From: Lachancea dasiensis
Taxonomy: Eukaryota > Ascomycota > Saccharomycetes > Saccharomycetales > Saccharomycetaceae
Assembly: GCA_900074725.1 (NCBI GenBank)
Contig: LT598461.1
Location: 992,001 to 1,056,000, forward strand
DNA length: 64,000 nt
Direction: 5' to 3'
The number at the start of each line of letters is the position of its first letter. The stretch's first letter is position 1. Under the pieces are notes generated by a model. That model searched no databases. It saw only the letters and a program-made list of their open reading frames with translations, and was not told where the DNA came from. Below, one piece after another: positions 17,890-27,506 of this stretch. Made by a program: the position numbers and the translations under genes.

Positions 17890-19266
17890 CTACGTGTCGG
17901 GCGCGGTGCCGGGCTTCGTGCCCTTCCATGAACCCTCAAACATGTGCTTGACAAACGCCATGGCGTGGTCGTCCTCCTTGGCGTTCATCTGGTTCACGCC
18001 CGGCGAGAAACTGGTGATCGGCAGGACCAGCACGTCGTCGACGGCCACGGGCTCCTCGATCAGCGTGAAGAACTCCTTGACAAAAACGGCTGCGGACTCC
18101 AGGCCCTCGGTCACCTTGCGGTAGAACTTGTGGGTGCCCGCGCCGCCGTGTGCGCGCAGGTTGTCGTTGATGATGGCCACGTCCGGGTTGGTGGCTATCA
18201 GGTTGTCGAGGTAGTTGAAGACCGCGTCCGAGAACACCCCGGGCCCGGTCCAGTTCATGGTGTCGGTGCCGTCGACGTTGGCGGCGGTCTTCTTCTGCGA
18301 GGCCGGGAACTCGTCGTCGAAGCGCCGCTTGTCGCGGCAGTTGACCAAGTAGTCGGCGCGATGGTCCTCGTCGATGCTGAACGGCGGCGCCTGCGCCGAG
18401 GACCGGACGTGGGTGCTGGCGAGCGTGGTGGCGGTGATGTTGACGATGAGCTCGCGCAGCAGCGGGTGGCCGGGCTTCGACTGGATCGTCCACTGGCAAA
18501 ACTGGATCCGCCGCGCATACCAGTCGCTCCAGTCCACGCGGTCCGGGTCCGCCTCGATGCCCACCACGAACCCGGCCTCCGGCGCCCCGCTGCTGCTGGC
18601 CGCGCCGCTGCTGGCCGCGCGGCCGCGGTACTGGATCGCGGCCCCCGTCGCCGCCGGCGGCCACGACCCCAGCGCCTTCAGCGGGAACGTGTCCATGTCC
18701 GAGTAGATGCCGCCGCGCGCGTACAGGATCAGGTACCGGAAGAAGTCTGCCTTGAGGATCGGCAGCGGCAGCGACTCGAACGCCTGGATCACCTGCGGCA
18801 CCCCGCCATACAGGTTGTGCAAGAGCGCGAGGACGTGCGCGTCCGGCACCAGCGCGTACTGGTACGACGCCAGCTCCGCGGCCTCCATCCACAGCCCGGA
18901 GTTCCTGCGGAACTCGGGCGACAGCTGCGGCGAGTCCACCGCGGTCTTCCACGTCTGCCACACGCGCTTGGGCATCGGCTGCGATGCGTCGTACGGGAAC
19001 TGCAGCGCCAGCTGCGATCGCAGGCTCGCCAGCGAGCCCGTCGCCGCCGCGTCCGCGGCCGCCGCGGCGGGCGGCTGGAAGCGCTTGAGGTTGGTGTCGC
19101 CGGCGCGCGCGGTCGACGGCAGCTCTGTGGTGAGGCCCTTGTAGAACCCGGAATGCACTCGCCAGCTGTGCAATTGGAACGCCAGGAGCACGTACACACA
19201 CACCGCCGACGCGAGCGCGGTTCTGCCGCGCCTGGAGAGTTTGGGGAGCTTGCTGAGCTTGGCCAT
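17890..19266 (-). CDS. OCH1: initiating alpha-1,6-mannosyltransferase Och1
   Basis: A 458-residue type II Golgi membrane protein. A short basic cytosolic tail, a membrane anchor at about 16-32 and a luminal GT32 domain follow each other. The catalytic DxD is in GGIYSDMDTFPL, and the family block RRIQFCQWTIQSKPGHP follows GIEADPDR. NWTGPGVFSD and LPITSFSPGVNQM continue the match to S. cerevisiae Och1 (480 residues) rather than the shorter paralog Hoc1. Och1 adds the first alpha-1,6-mannose of the outer chain on N-glycans in the cis Golgi. Ala/Ser-rich insertions (about 65-80 and 210-225) are peculiar to this gene and go with extreme GC content. PNC1 is its neighbour as in S. cerevisiae. Confidence 0.95.
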   Translation of the reverse strand: MAKLSKLPKLSRRGRTALASAVCVYVLLAFQLHSWRVHSGFYKGLTTELPSTARAGDTNLKRFQPPAAAAADAAATGSLASLRSQLALQFPYDASQPMPKRVWQTWKTAVDSPQLSPEFRRNSGLWMEAAELASYQYALVPDAHVLALLHNLYGGVPQVIQAFESLPLPILKADFFRYLILYARGGIYSDMDTFPLKALGSWPPAATGAAIQYRGRAASSGAASSSGAPEAGFVVGIEADPDRVDWSDWYARRIQFCQWTIQSKPGHPLLRELIVNITATTLASTHVRSSAQAPPFSIDEDHRADYLVNCRDKRRFDDEFPASQKKTAANVDGTDTMNWTGPGVFSDAVFNYLDNLIATNPDVAIINDNLRAHGGAGTHKFYRKVTEGLESAAVFVKEFFTLIEEPVAVDDVLVLPITSFSPGVNQMNAKEDDHAMAFVKHMFEGSWKGTKPGTAPDT

Positions 19267-19714
19267 TGGTCTGCGAGCGAGCGTGCGCGGAGGGACGATC
19301 GGCTGTGCGCCGGGAGGAGCGCCTTCTTATACCGCGCCGAAAATTTGTGACGGGCAGAGGGGCCCAACCGTGAGGTTCCAGAACCCGGGGCGCGCGCGCG
19401 CGCGCGCTAGACGCGGTTGTCGTGGCGCACGGCCGGGCGGCCGGAGGCGCGCTGGCCGAGAAGAAAGCGGATACTTTTCGGATCAGTCAGGTGGCGGCGG
19501 GCGGTAGCGGGCGGGTAGGTGCCAGTGGGAGGGCGAGAGAGAGAGAGGGAGTCGGCCATGTAGACTATGTGTGAGGCCGGCACTGGGTGGCTCACGATGG
19601 GAATAACTAGTCTATGCACCCGCGCTCACGGTGGCGCCTCGCACTTCGAATGTAGCGTTCTCGAAGCAGGTAGCACGGCGTCATTCGAGCGCTGCCCAGT
19701 TGGCGTTTTGTACC
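19267..19714. other. GC-rich intergenic sequence upstream of OCH1
   Basis: This 448-base stretch holds the OCH1 promoter. It includes an alternating GC run at about 19391-19407 and a GA run at about 19532-19549. No gene is visible. The GC content falls quickly after about 19.6 kb, where the AT-richer minisatellite begins. Confidence 0.5.
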
Positions 19715-20418
19715 GGCCAACAGTGAGGATATACGCACTTCGGGCGACGCAGTGAGAATATACACTTCGGGCGATGCAGTGAGATTATACACTCTGGGGC
19801 AATACAGTGACATTATACACTTCGGACAATACAGTGACATTATATACACTTCGGGCAATACAGTGAGAATATTCACACCCCAGGGCAATACAGTGACATT
19901 ATACACTCTCCAGGGCAATACAGTGACATTATATACACTTCGGGCAATACAGTGAGAATATTCACACCCCAGGGCAATACAGTGACATTATATACACTTC
20001 GGGGCAACAATATACACTCCCCAGGGCCAACAGTGAGAATATTCACACCCCAGGGCAATACAGTGACATTATACACTCTGGGGCAATACAGTGAGAATAT
20101 TCACACCCCAGGGCAATACAGTGACATTATACACTCTCCAGGGCAATACAGTGACATTATATACACTTCGGGCAATACAGTGAGAATATTCACACCCTCC
20201 AGGGCAATACAGTGACATTATACGCATTCCAGGCAATACAGTGACATTATATACACTTCGGGCAATACAGTGAGAATATTCACACCCTCCAGGGCAATAC
20301 AGTGACATTATATACACTTCGGGGCAACAATATACACTCCCCAGGGCCAACAGTGAGAATATTCACACCCCAGGGCAATACAGTGACATTATACACCCCA
20401 GGGCCAACAGTATTTCCC
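19715..20418 (+). repeat. minisatellite, about 25 units of 22-32 bases
   Basis: Units begin gggcaatacagtga and fall into recurrent types: one continues with gaatattcacacccca, others with cattatatacacttc or cattatacactctcca, and two short units read gggcaacaatatacactc. The types recur in partly fixed order, so a longer block has been duplicated. The first three units are more diverged than those in the middle, the usual picture of an array growing by unequal exchange. Frames on both strands stay open for 60-90 codons but have no protein-like features. It fills the gap between the OCH1 promoter and the 3' end of PNC1. Confidence 0.95.
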
Positions 20419-20453
20419 ACACAGTCGCCGCCGTGTTTGCGCCACGGTTCACC

Positions 20454-21095
20454 CTACTTCAAAAGGATATCGTTTTGGACCAGTTCTTGTTCAAGATTGC
20501 ACTGCGCCTTGGCGTCTGTGGCGATCCCACGGGTGTAGTCTTTGAGAATGGTGGTGCGGTAGCCAAGGTTTGCGGCGGAAACTGCGGTTGACTTGACGCA
20601 AAAGTCCAAAGCCACGCCGACGATGGAAACCTCGTTGACGCCATGCTTCTGCAGAAGTCCGTGTAGCTGCGTATGGTGGTCGCTCCAGATGTCGTGGAAG
20701 GCAGAGTAATACTCGCGGTCACTCAGGAAGCCCTTTTGGACAACGTGGTGGTCGCACTCCAGCCGGTCCAGCGTGTGCACCAGTTCTGGTGCGAGTTCCG
20801 CACCCTGCGTTCCTTGCACGCAATGCACGGGCCACAGAGTGGCCGCCTGCGTCTCGTTGCGCCTGATGGGCGACGTATATACAAACTCGCTAAACTCCGG
20901 CACGTTGTGGTTGACGGCGAAAGAAACATGGTCGCGCGGGTGCCAGTCCTGAGTGGCAACCACCACGCTCCACCTGTCGTCCTTGGCCAATTCCACGATC
21001 GGCGCGACGATCTCGTCTCCGCCAGGCACGGCCAACGAGCCGTGTGGAGGAAGAAAGTCGTGCTGGAGGTCAACAATTATCAGGGCCTTTCCCAT
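20454..21095 (-). CDS. PNC1: nicotinamidase
   Basis: The 213-residue isochorismatase-fold enzyme hydrolyses nicotinamide to nicotinate in NAD+ salvage, and so relieves inhibition of Sir2. The catalytic triad is D9 (LIIVDLQHDF), K121 (VVQKGFLSDREYYSAF) and C166 (GVALDFCVKST). The zinc ligands are D50 and H52 (QDWHPRDH) and H91 (WPVHCVQGT). Length is as in S. cerevisiae (216). In S. cerevisiae the gene is stress-induced through Msn2/4. The 3' end abuts the minisatellite, which leaves about 35 bases for termination signals. Confidence 0.97.
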   Translation of the reverse strand: MGKALIIVDLQHDFLPPHGSLAVPGGDEIVAPIVELAKDDRWSVVVATQDWHPRDHVSFAVNHNVPEFSEFVYTSPIRRNETQAATLWPVHCVQGTQGAELAPELVHTLDRLECDHHVVQKGFLSDREYYSAFHDIWSDHHTQLHGLLQKHGVNEVSIVGVALDFCVKSTAVSAANLGYRTTILKDYTRGIATDAKAQCNLEQELVQNDILLK

Positions 21096-22500
21096 GGTCG
21101 CGGTATCGATGATTGGCTATTCTTCGCGAGTATCAGACAAATGGTACTTATACTTGCTAGTCCGTCTCAAAAACGCCTCCCCGGCCTGACTGTGAAATGT
21201 GCGATGGTACTTGTACTTATAGTTTGTCTCAAAAAAAAACGGCCCTCCCCAAGTCGCTAACGTCTGTCAAAAGCTGATGGTCTGACAAGTGCCCCTTAGC
21301 ACCCAGATGGTCAGACTCTGCCGGCTACTTGGCACCGGTGCCCGTTCTTGCACTGAGACTAAACTACAATCCCTTAAGCCTGGTCGATCACCGTCAGCGC
21401 CGCGGCACGTGATGCCGAAGCATTATGTACGGGAAGATGAATCACGTGACTCGCGTCACGTGACAAGGACAAAAAGGTCGCGTGACTCGCGGGCTGGGCA
21501 ACCGGCGTTCGGCGACTCTTGCATCCGCGCCAGCGTGCCAGCGTAGTGTGGCCCGCTTGCTCGTTCCTGAACGGCCACGCCACTCGCATGCTCCCGGTTT
21601 GGCGGTTCTTGGGAAGGGACTGCCTGGACCACCCTGGTTCATAATCCTCGGTTCTGGGCTATATCCGTCGCGTCCCATCATCCACCTTGCTCTCTCGGAA
21701 CATATATCATTTTCCGAGACCCAGGTACACACAGCAACACCGCCCCTGGCCCCTCCCAGGATACAGGTGTCTCGTTTTGGCACCACGCATTGATAGCATT
21801 CTTCAGCTTAACCTTCACCATCCCAATGCTTCGGTCTACACACAATAAGAGTGACATTAATATATCTTTTCATGACGCCGGGAACATCACTCTGAAGAAT
21901 ATTGTGACCAGCCAGTGCAAAGCTTGACGCGGTGGAAACAACACCTGCCGGGCGGACACCAATGGCTTCTCTTCTGCTGGTACGCTGGCCTTCACACACC
22001 CTCCCATTGATGCCAGCCGTGTTTTCCCACTCTAGCGGGCCATTGTGGTGCTATCGGGTCAAAAGCGACATGCAACCAACATTGTGGTTCACCACTTGGC
22101 CGCAACAGAATAGCGGACTGTACAGCGAGGCCTCACTGTCGTGCTGTCATTCTGTACATTCTCTTCGGCACGTAACAAGCTTTGTCCCAGCACCCGTCAA
22201 TTTAAAAGCGAGGGTGAGGGAAGCTAGACGAAGTCATCTGAAACAGCTAGAATATAGGCGTACACAGGCAGCTGGCTTAACTGTCATCTCAAGTAGTTGC
22301 GCATTTGAGGTTGTTGACGATGTGTCTCACCAAACTCGTACATGGCGACCGAGGTCCTGGATCCAACGACTGTTTCATATATAATGGGGCTTCAACTCCT
22401 CTACTCACACCTCGCGGACCAGTTACACGCTGAAACCGGTCTCGTAGACGGTATATAATAAGCTTCCAGCAGGCGTTTGCGTCCAACGATTCTAGCGTGG
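21096..22500. other. 1.4-kb divergent intergenic region PNC1/YGL036W-like
   Basis: The region must hold both promoters. The clearest signal is a cluster of three CACGTG sites at 21406-21462. A C-rich polypyrimidine stretch and a CCCCT (about 21291) lie near PNC1; the reverse complement of CCCCT is the core of the stress element. No gene is visible. Confidence 0.5.
21406..21462. promoter_or_regulatory. cluster of three CACGTG boxes
   Basis: CACGTG occurs at 21406-21411, 21443-21448 and 21457-21462. The last two are within identical tcacgtgac blocks separated by tcgcg. Such E-boxes are bound in yeasts by Cbf1 and Pho4. The cluster lies about 310-370 bases upstream of PNC1 and about 1 kb upstream of the gene at 22501, so it more likely serves PNC1. 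No AT-rich block with a TTCCGAA motif follows, so this is not a centromere. Confidence 0.5.
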
Positions 22501-24969
22501 ATGAACAGGGTGCCAAGTACCGCAACTCTGGAAGAGAACCATTTAGCCGCCGACGCTGGGATGGGGACCCACTGGAGTCCAAATAGGGATGTTCCCACGG
22601 ACAATGCAGCACTGCTGGAGGTCGAAAGAACTGCGCTGGGACTTCTCCAGGGCTGCGACGCCGCAAGAGAGGGAGAAAGCGTTTGGGACGATGCGTTGGC
22701 GTTTCTGAACGCGATTCGCAGCTTGAAGCCAGCCCAGAATGTGGATCTGACCACAACTGACGATGTGTTTACACCCATGGTGCGGTCTTTGGTGGCAAGA
22801 AGAGCTCGCTGGGAGATCTGTGCCGACCTTGTGGCAGTCACGTTCGCGTACTGCGCGGTGCACCCGGACCTGGCCGGCTTGGTGTGCAATTTCGCGAGGG
22901 CTGTGGAGCAAAATCGAAGCTTGCGTTCCCAGTTGCGTGAGATTTGCGGCACGGCGCCTTTGTCCCCCAACTATAAACCAGGCGTTTACACGGTCGTCGC
23001 GACCTTGGAGACTTTCGACAAGCTTGACATTGCGACCTTCGAAACACTGCGGCTGGGCCTTGGTCCGGTCCTCAGACTGCAATGGGCCCCACTCTGGGCT
23101 TTCCAATATCCGGACCTAAGGCTCGACGCGGCGTTTCTGGCCAAAAACTTGATGCGCGCCACCACCCAGGAGCACCGCCTGGACTTTCTGATCGCATCGT
23201 TGTCACCCGACCTCCCGCAATGGGAAGAGCTCCAAAGTCACAGCTCAAAGTCCGTAGATTTTTTCCTTTACAGCGTCGCGCGCCGCTCGCTGCATGGTGG
23301 TCGGTATTTGCCGCCCTTTTTCAAGACTTTTTGCCAGGATGTTCTGTCAACGTGTACCAAGAACGACTGTTTTAAAAGACTCGAGAACGACACGCAATTC
23401 AACCTTTCCGTACTAATGGAAATTGTGGACCATCCCGACTTGAACTTTCTGGAAGAACCCCATCTGGTGTCCTTGCTGCACTGTGCCTTGCGCCGGGTTC
23501 TAGAAATTTGCACACAGGAGCAAATACAGACACTCCATCTTGAATTGGGGAGCATGGGGACCACGCTTAGCTTACCTGGACTTTTGAACATAGTACAATA
23601 CCTTTTGACTCGATTTCTCTTGAGCATGGGGACTCTAGTAAATAACGCCCGACACCTCAAGGCTGACAACAAAAAGTGGGCAACCAGAGAGTCGCCTTAT
23701 CAACTACCGCCCTTCTTTGATAAAATCGTTCCGAAAATCTCTCCTGTCTCAAGATCGGCGTCAAGTTTCGATCACAGCGGACACGAATCCCATTTCCAAA
23801 CCACCAAATTGTCCACAATCGTGTGGACAGTACTCCAGTCGATAAACTACCTCGAAAACATCAACTGTTTACTTTTGGACTTTTATGAAAGGAATGGTAC
23901 GGGTCTATCGGCCAAGCCTAAAGACGGTGGTGCAAATGACTTCTCACATGTCGTAGAGAACAAAGCGCGTTCAGATGTCTTGGACCTTTTCTTTATAGCG
24001 GGCGTTTCCGTCATGCTTCTAGCCGAACAGTTGCAGGAAGATGGATACCTCTCAAAGGTTATTGGCACACACGAATCTAGAATACTGGGTAAACAGCTGT
24101 CTCTTTCAACCCGGACATTTTTCAAAGCCATTATACGCACTTTTGGAAAAGAATCAGCCCACGAACTGATCAAGTTTTTAGCACGAACGTCCCGGATGGA
24201 ACTCACTTTGCAGAGGGTCTCCATGCGAATTCTGCAATGTGTACTCGTCGACGAACGGGGCAGTGCCTTGAAAATCGGAGCCCCGGCACATCAGGCACTT
24301 CATGATTACCTCGGCATTTGGAATGATGGGTCAGAGGTATACAGCCAACTTTATTCTGCCCTTATGATGCCGATGCCTGCTGTGGCCACAGCAGTCATCA
24401 ATTTCCCTCAACTTCTTGCCTCGGCATCTCCCAGTTGGAGCCGCGCAATGGGAAGAGTAGCGTTGGGTTCAGCCTCCAATACTGACAACATAAGCTGTGA
24501 TACGAAGAGGACCGGACCAGCATCTCGATACAACACGCATGCAACTTCCTTTATCCCTTCTACCAAGTCACAGCACCAGAAAACCAATGGTTTTGAAAGT
24601 GAAGACGTACTTCCCTTAGCGATGGCTAGTCAACCCACCTCTGCCACTGCGGATTATGGTTTCGTAGGCAACCAGCCGGAAAGGTATGGTACTGCACAGA
24701 CATCCCCTTTTTCAGCCACGCGACACTCGCAATTTCCAGATGGCAGCAAAAGTGCCATTTCAATGAGCGGTCCGATAGCTAATAGCTCCACTAATGCTAC
24801 CAAATGGGACGCAGGCTGCTTTTCCCAGGGCCCGCTATTGTCCACGGATTTTAGCTCTGCGGCGGTGAACACGGGCAAAAACTATATTATGGGTGGTCAT
24901 AGCAGGGCCACAAACAACAGTAGGGCACAGTCAGTACATGTTGACCGGTTTGACTATTTGCAACAGTAA
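22501..24969 (+). CDS. protein of unknown function, YGL036W-like by position
   Basis: An 822-residue protein starting at the ATG at 22501 (MNRVPSTATLEENHL). I recognise no domain. About 1-620 look like a globular, largely helical, soluble protein; about 640-822 is a Ser/Thr/Asn-rich disordered tail. There is no signal peptide or membrane span. It lies between PNC1 (YGL037C) and, after inserted sister-track genes, MIG1 (YGL035C); S. cerevisiae YGL036W (909 residues) has that position, orientation and size. Orthology rests on order rather than sequence recall. GC content is high in the first third and falls to the window average after it. Confidence 0.7.
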   Translation: MNRVPSTATLEENHLAADAGMGTHWSPNRDVPTDNAALLEVERTALGLLQGCDAAREGESVWDDALAFLNAIRSLKPAQNVDLTTTDDVFTPMVRSLVARRARWEICADLVAVTFAYCAVHPDLAGLVCNFARAVEQNRSLRSQLREICGTAPLSPNYKPGVYTVVATLETFDKLDIATFETLRLGLGPVLRLQWAPLWAFQYPDLRLDAAFLAKNLMRATTQEHRLDFLIASLSPDLPQWEELQSHSSKSVDFFLYSVARRSLHGGRYLPPFFKTFCQDVLSTCTKNDCFKRLENDTQFNLSVLMEIVDHPDLNFLEEPHLVSLLHCALRRVLEICTQEQIQTLHLELGSMGTTLSLPGLLNIVQYLLTRFLLSMGTLVNNARHLKADNKKWATRESPYQLPPFFDKIVPKISPVSRSASSFDHSGHESHFQTTKLSTIVWTVLQSINYLENINCLLLDFYERNGTGLSAKPKDGGANDFSHVVENKARSDVLDLFFIAGVSVMLLAEQLQEDGYLSKVIGTHESRILGKQLSLSTRTFFKAIIRTFGKESAHELIKFLARTSRMELTLQRVSMRILQCVLVDERGSALKIGAPAHQALHDYLGIWNDGSEVYSQLYSALMMPMPAVATAVINFPQLLASASPSWSRAMGRVALGSASNTDNISCDTKRTGPASRYNTHATSFIPSTKSQHQKTNGFESEDVLPLAMASQPTSATADYGFVGNQPERYGTAQTSPFSATRHSQFPDGSKSAISMSGPIANSSTNATKWDAGCFSQGPLLSTDFSSAAVNTGKNYIMGGHSRATNNSRAQSVHVDRFDYLQQ

Positions 24970-25163
24970 GCACTAACTTTTGTAGAGCTCCAAGTCTTGA
25001 TTTAAGTCGCTTGCAAGTCTTCACTTTTTCTCATTTTCAACTCGCGGAGTGATTGATGAGAGAAAAGGAACTGAAAAAATTTGAAGCTCATCGCATCGGC
25101 AATCTCATCTCATTTGTCAAAACTAACATAGCTGTTTAGCACTTACCATAGAATCCAAGGAAA

Positions 25164-27287
25164 ATGGTTCTCAAATCTACTTCGGCTAGTGATAATTCTG
25201 TATACCAGGTCTCGGGTACAAATTTCTCGAGATCTTTGCCAGACTGGATAGCGAAGAAACGGAAGAGGTCACTGAAGAATGATTTGGAATTTCAAAACCG
25301 TGTGGAGCTGATACAAGATTTTGAATTCAGCGAGGCCTCCAATAAGATTAAATGTACACCAGACGGTCAGTTTGCTATGGCCACAGGGACTTACAAGCCT
25401 CAGATACATCTTTACGATTTTGCCAACTTATCATTGAAGTTTGAGAGGCATACAGACGCCGAAAACGTTGACTTTCTAATCCTATCGGACGACTGGACAA
25501 AGTCTGTTCATCTGCAAAACGATAGAAGTATACAATTCCAGAACAAAGGAGGAATTCACTACACCACAAGGATACCAAAGTTTGGAAGAAGTCTGGCGTA
25601 CAATAAGGTCAACTGCGACCTTTACATCGGCGCAAGCGGCGATGAGCTGTACAGGCTGAATTTGGAGCAAGGTAGATTCCTGAATCCTTTTAAGCTTGAC
25701 TCAGAAGGTGTTAACCACGTTTCAGTAAATGATACTAATGGCCTTGTTGCCGTAGGTACTGAAGAGAATACAGTTGAGTTTTGGGACTCTCGAGCACGGT
25801 CTAGAGCCGCCAAACTTTCACTGGAAAACAGCTTCGATAATTCGCCGTTTCAGGTAACCGCGACAAGCTTCAGGAAGGACGGCTTGAACTTCGCCTGCGG
25901 GACGTCAACCGGATATTCTTATCTCTACGATCTGCGTACATCACAACCGGTCATCGTTAAAGACCAAGGCTATGGGTTTGAAATCAAAAAGCTTGTGTGG
26001 CTAGATAATACCGGTGCAGAGGGCAATAACAACAACATTCTAACTTGCGATAAGAGAATCGCCAAGATCTGGGACAGGAATAGTGGAAAAGCATTCGCTT
26101 CAATGGAGCCGAATGTAGATATAAATGATATCGAGCACATACCTGGAACGGGCATGTTTTTTACAGCCAATGAGGGAATCCCAATGCATACCTACTACAT
26201 TCCAAACCTGGGACCTGCCCCACAGTGGTGCTCATTCTTGGATTCTATCACGGAGGAGTTAGAAGAAAAGCCAAGCGACTCTGTATACTCCAATTACAGA
26301 TTTATCACGAGGGAAGACGTGAAGAAACTCGGCCTCGCCCATTTAGTCGGTTCCAAAGTACTGCGGTCTTATATGCATGGGTTTTTCATCAATAACGAGT
26401 TGTACGACAAGGTTTCCCTGATTGCTAATCCAAACTCATATAGAGACGAAAGAGAGAGGGAAATCAGGCGTCGTATCGAGAAGGAACGGGAATCTAGAAT
26501 TCGCACTTCGGGTGCCGTTACCAAGCCCAAGGTCAAGATCAATAAAGAATTGGTCGACAGATTGTCGCAAAAGCGTGGTGGAAAAATGGCCGACGACGTG
26601 GTTGTGGATGAACGTTTCAAAGAGATGTTCGAAGACGAAGATTTCCAGGTGGATGAACATGATTACGATTACAAGCAGTTGAATCCTGTCAAGTCTGCCA
26701 AAGAAACTGAAGAAGGTGCAGCCAAGCGTATCAGAGCCCTCACAGCTGCTGAAGAGTCCGACGAGGAGAGAATTGCCCTCAAAGAAGGCAGAGGTAAATA
26801 TTCGGATTCTGAGGCGGATGACAGCGAGGACGAGGATGAAGATTCGGAGTCTGAATCTCAAGCTTCAGCTCGTGAAATGACTGAAAAGGAAAAGAAGATG
26901 CTGGCCAAGAAAATCGCCACCGCCCAAAATCGTAAGCAAGAGCGTGAGCGTGCTACTAAGTTCATGAACCAAATGAGTGTGGGAACTGACGATAAATATG
27001 AGGAAGACACGCGGGATGGCGCTTTTGATACGAAAGTTGCTGCACTTCGTGAAGAGGAGCAACACCGTGCGGCCAACACCGCTGTTGTTCGTCGTAATCA
27101 CCAAGGTGAAGCGGAGTTCAGTTATGTTCCCTCCAAGCGTCCGTCTAAGAGTCACAAGAAGCCTGTTACTGCCCACGATGACGACGAAGAAGACGGATCT
27201 GAGGGGACTGCTAAGAAAGATACTGGTCGTTCCAGAGCGCGTATCCATGGTAGAAGAGCCGGTAAGAATGCGTTCAGAGGCATGTGA
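25164..27287 (+). CDS. ENP2: small-subunit processome protein Enp2
   Basis: The 707-residue protein matches S. cerevisiae Enp2 (YGR145W) along its length. An N-terminal WD40-like propeller (about 30-360) has the YQVSGTNFSRSLPDWIAKKR start typical of Enp2/NOL10. The NUC153 motif follows at about 480-520 (DERFKEMFEDEDFQVDEHD). The C-terminal part is charged, with acidic Ser-Glu-Asp runs, a coiled segment, and a basic tail with FSYVPSKR. Enp2 acts in the nucleolus in 18S rRNA maturation with Bfr2 and Dbp8/Enp1-related factors. It is essential in S. cerevisiae. Confidence 0.95.
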   Translation: MVLKSTSASDNSVYQVSGTNFSRSLPDWIAKKRKRSLKNDLEFQNRVELIQDFEFSEASNKIKCTPDGQFAMATGTYKPQIHLYDFANLSLKFERHTDAENVDFLILSDDWTKSVHLQNDRSIQFQNKGGIHYTTRIPKFGRSLAYNKVNCDLYIGASGDELYRLNLEQGRFLNPFKLDSEGVNHVSVNDTNGLVAVGTEENTVEFWDSRARSRAAKLSLENSFDNSPFQVTATSFRKDGLNFACGTSTGYSYLYDLRTSQPVIVKDQGYGFEIKKLVWLDNTGAEGNNNNILTCDKRIAKIWDRNSGKAFASMEPNVDINDIEHIPGTGMFFTANEGIPMHTYYIPNLGPAPQWCSFLDSITEELEEKPSDSVYSNYRFITREDVKKLGLAHLVGSKVLRSYMHGFFINNELYDKVSLIANPNSYRDEREREIRRRIEKERESRIRTSGAVTKPKVKINKELVDRLSQKRGGKMADDVVVDERFKEMFEDEDFQVDEHDYDYKQLNPVKSAKETEEGAAKRIRALTAAEESDEERIALKEGRGKYSDSEADDSEDEDEDSESESQASAREMTEKEKKMLAKKIATAQNRKQERERATKFMNQMSVGTDDKYEEDTRDGAFDTKVAALREEEQHRAANTAVVRRNHQGEAEFSYVPSKRPSKSHKKPVTAHDDDEEDGSEGTAKKDTGRSRARIHGRRAGKNAFRGM

Positions 27288-27506
27288 AGGATGGAAAATG
27301 GGCCGATTGCAGCCTTGGTATGAAGATTCGCCTCGTCGACCATCTTTAATCACTTTGTACTAAGTATAGACTAGTAATCTAAAATTGTGTTAGGCATTGA
27401 AACTACCTTTAACTCCAACACTCTACTTTCATACCCTGGTAGAAGATAAGAAGGACTTTAAGATACCTCTTTTGAACTACTTGCTTAAATCTGTGTCTGG
27501 TACAAG

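Noticed and set aside
17936-19350. Two long open frames (over 400 codons) overlapping OCH1 on other frames and strands
   Set aside because: They are Arg/Gly/Ala-rich with no family features; extreme GC removes stop codons. OCH1 itself matches a known protein throughout.
21443-21560. CACGTG pair as CDEI of a centromere
   Set aside because: No AT-rich CDEII and no TTCCGAA-type CDEIII follow.
25117-25160. AACTAAC then TTTAG before ENP2 as a 5'UTR intron
   Set aside because: No donor of the GTATGT type occurs in the short gap after the previous gene.
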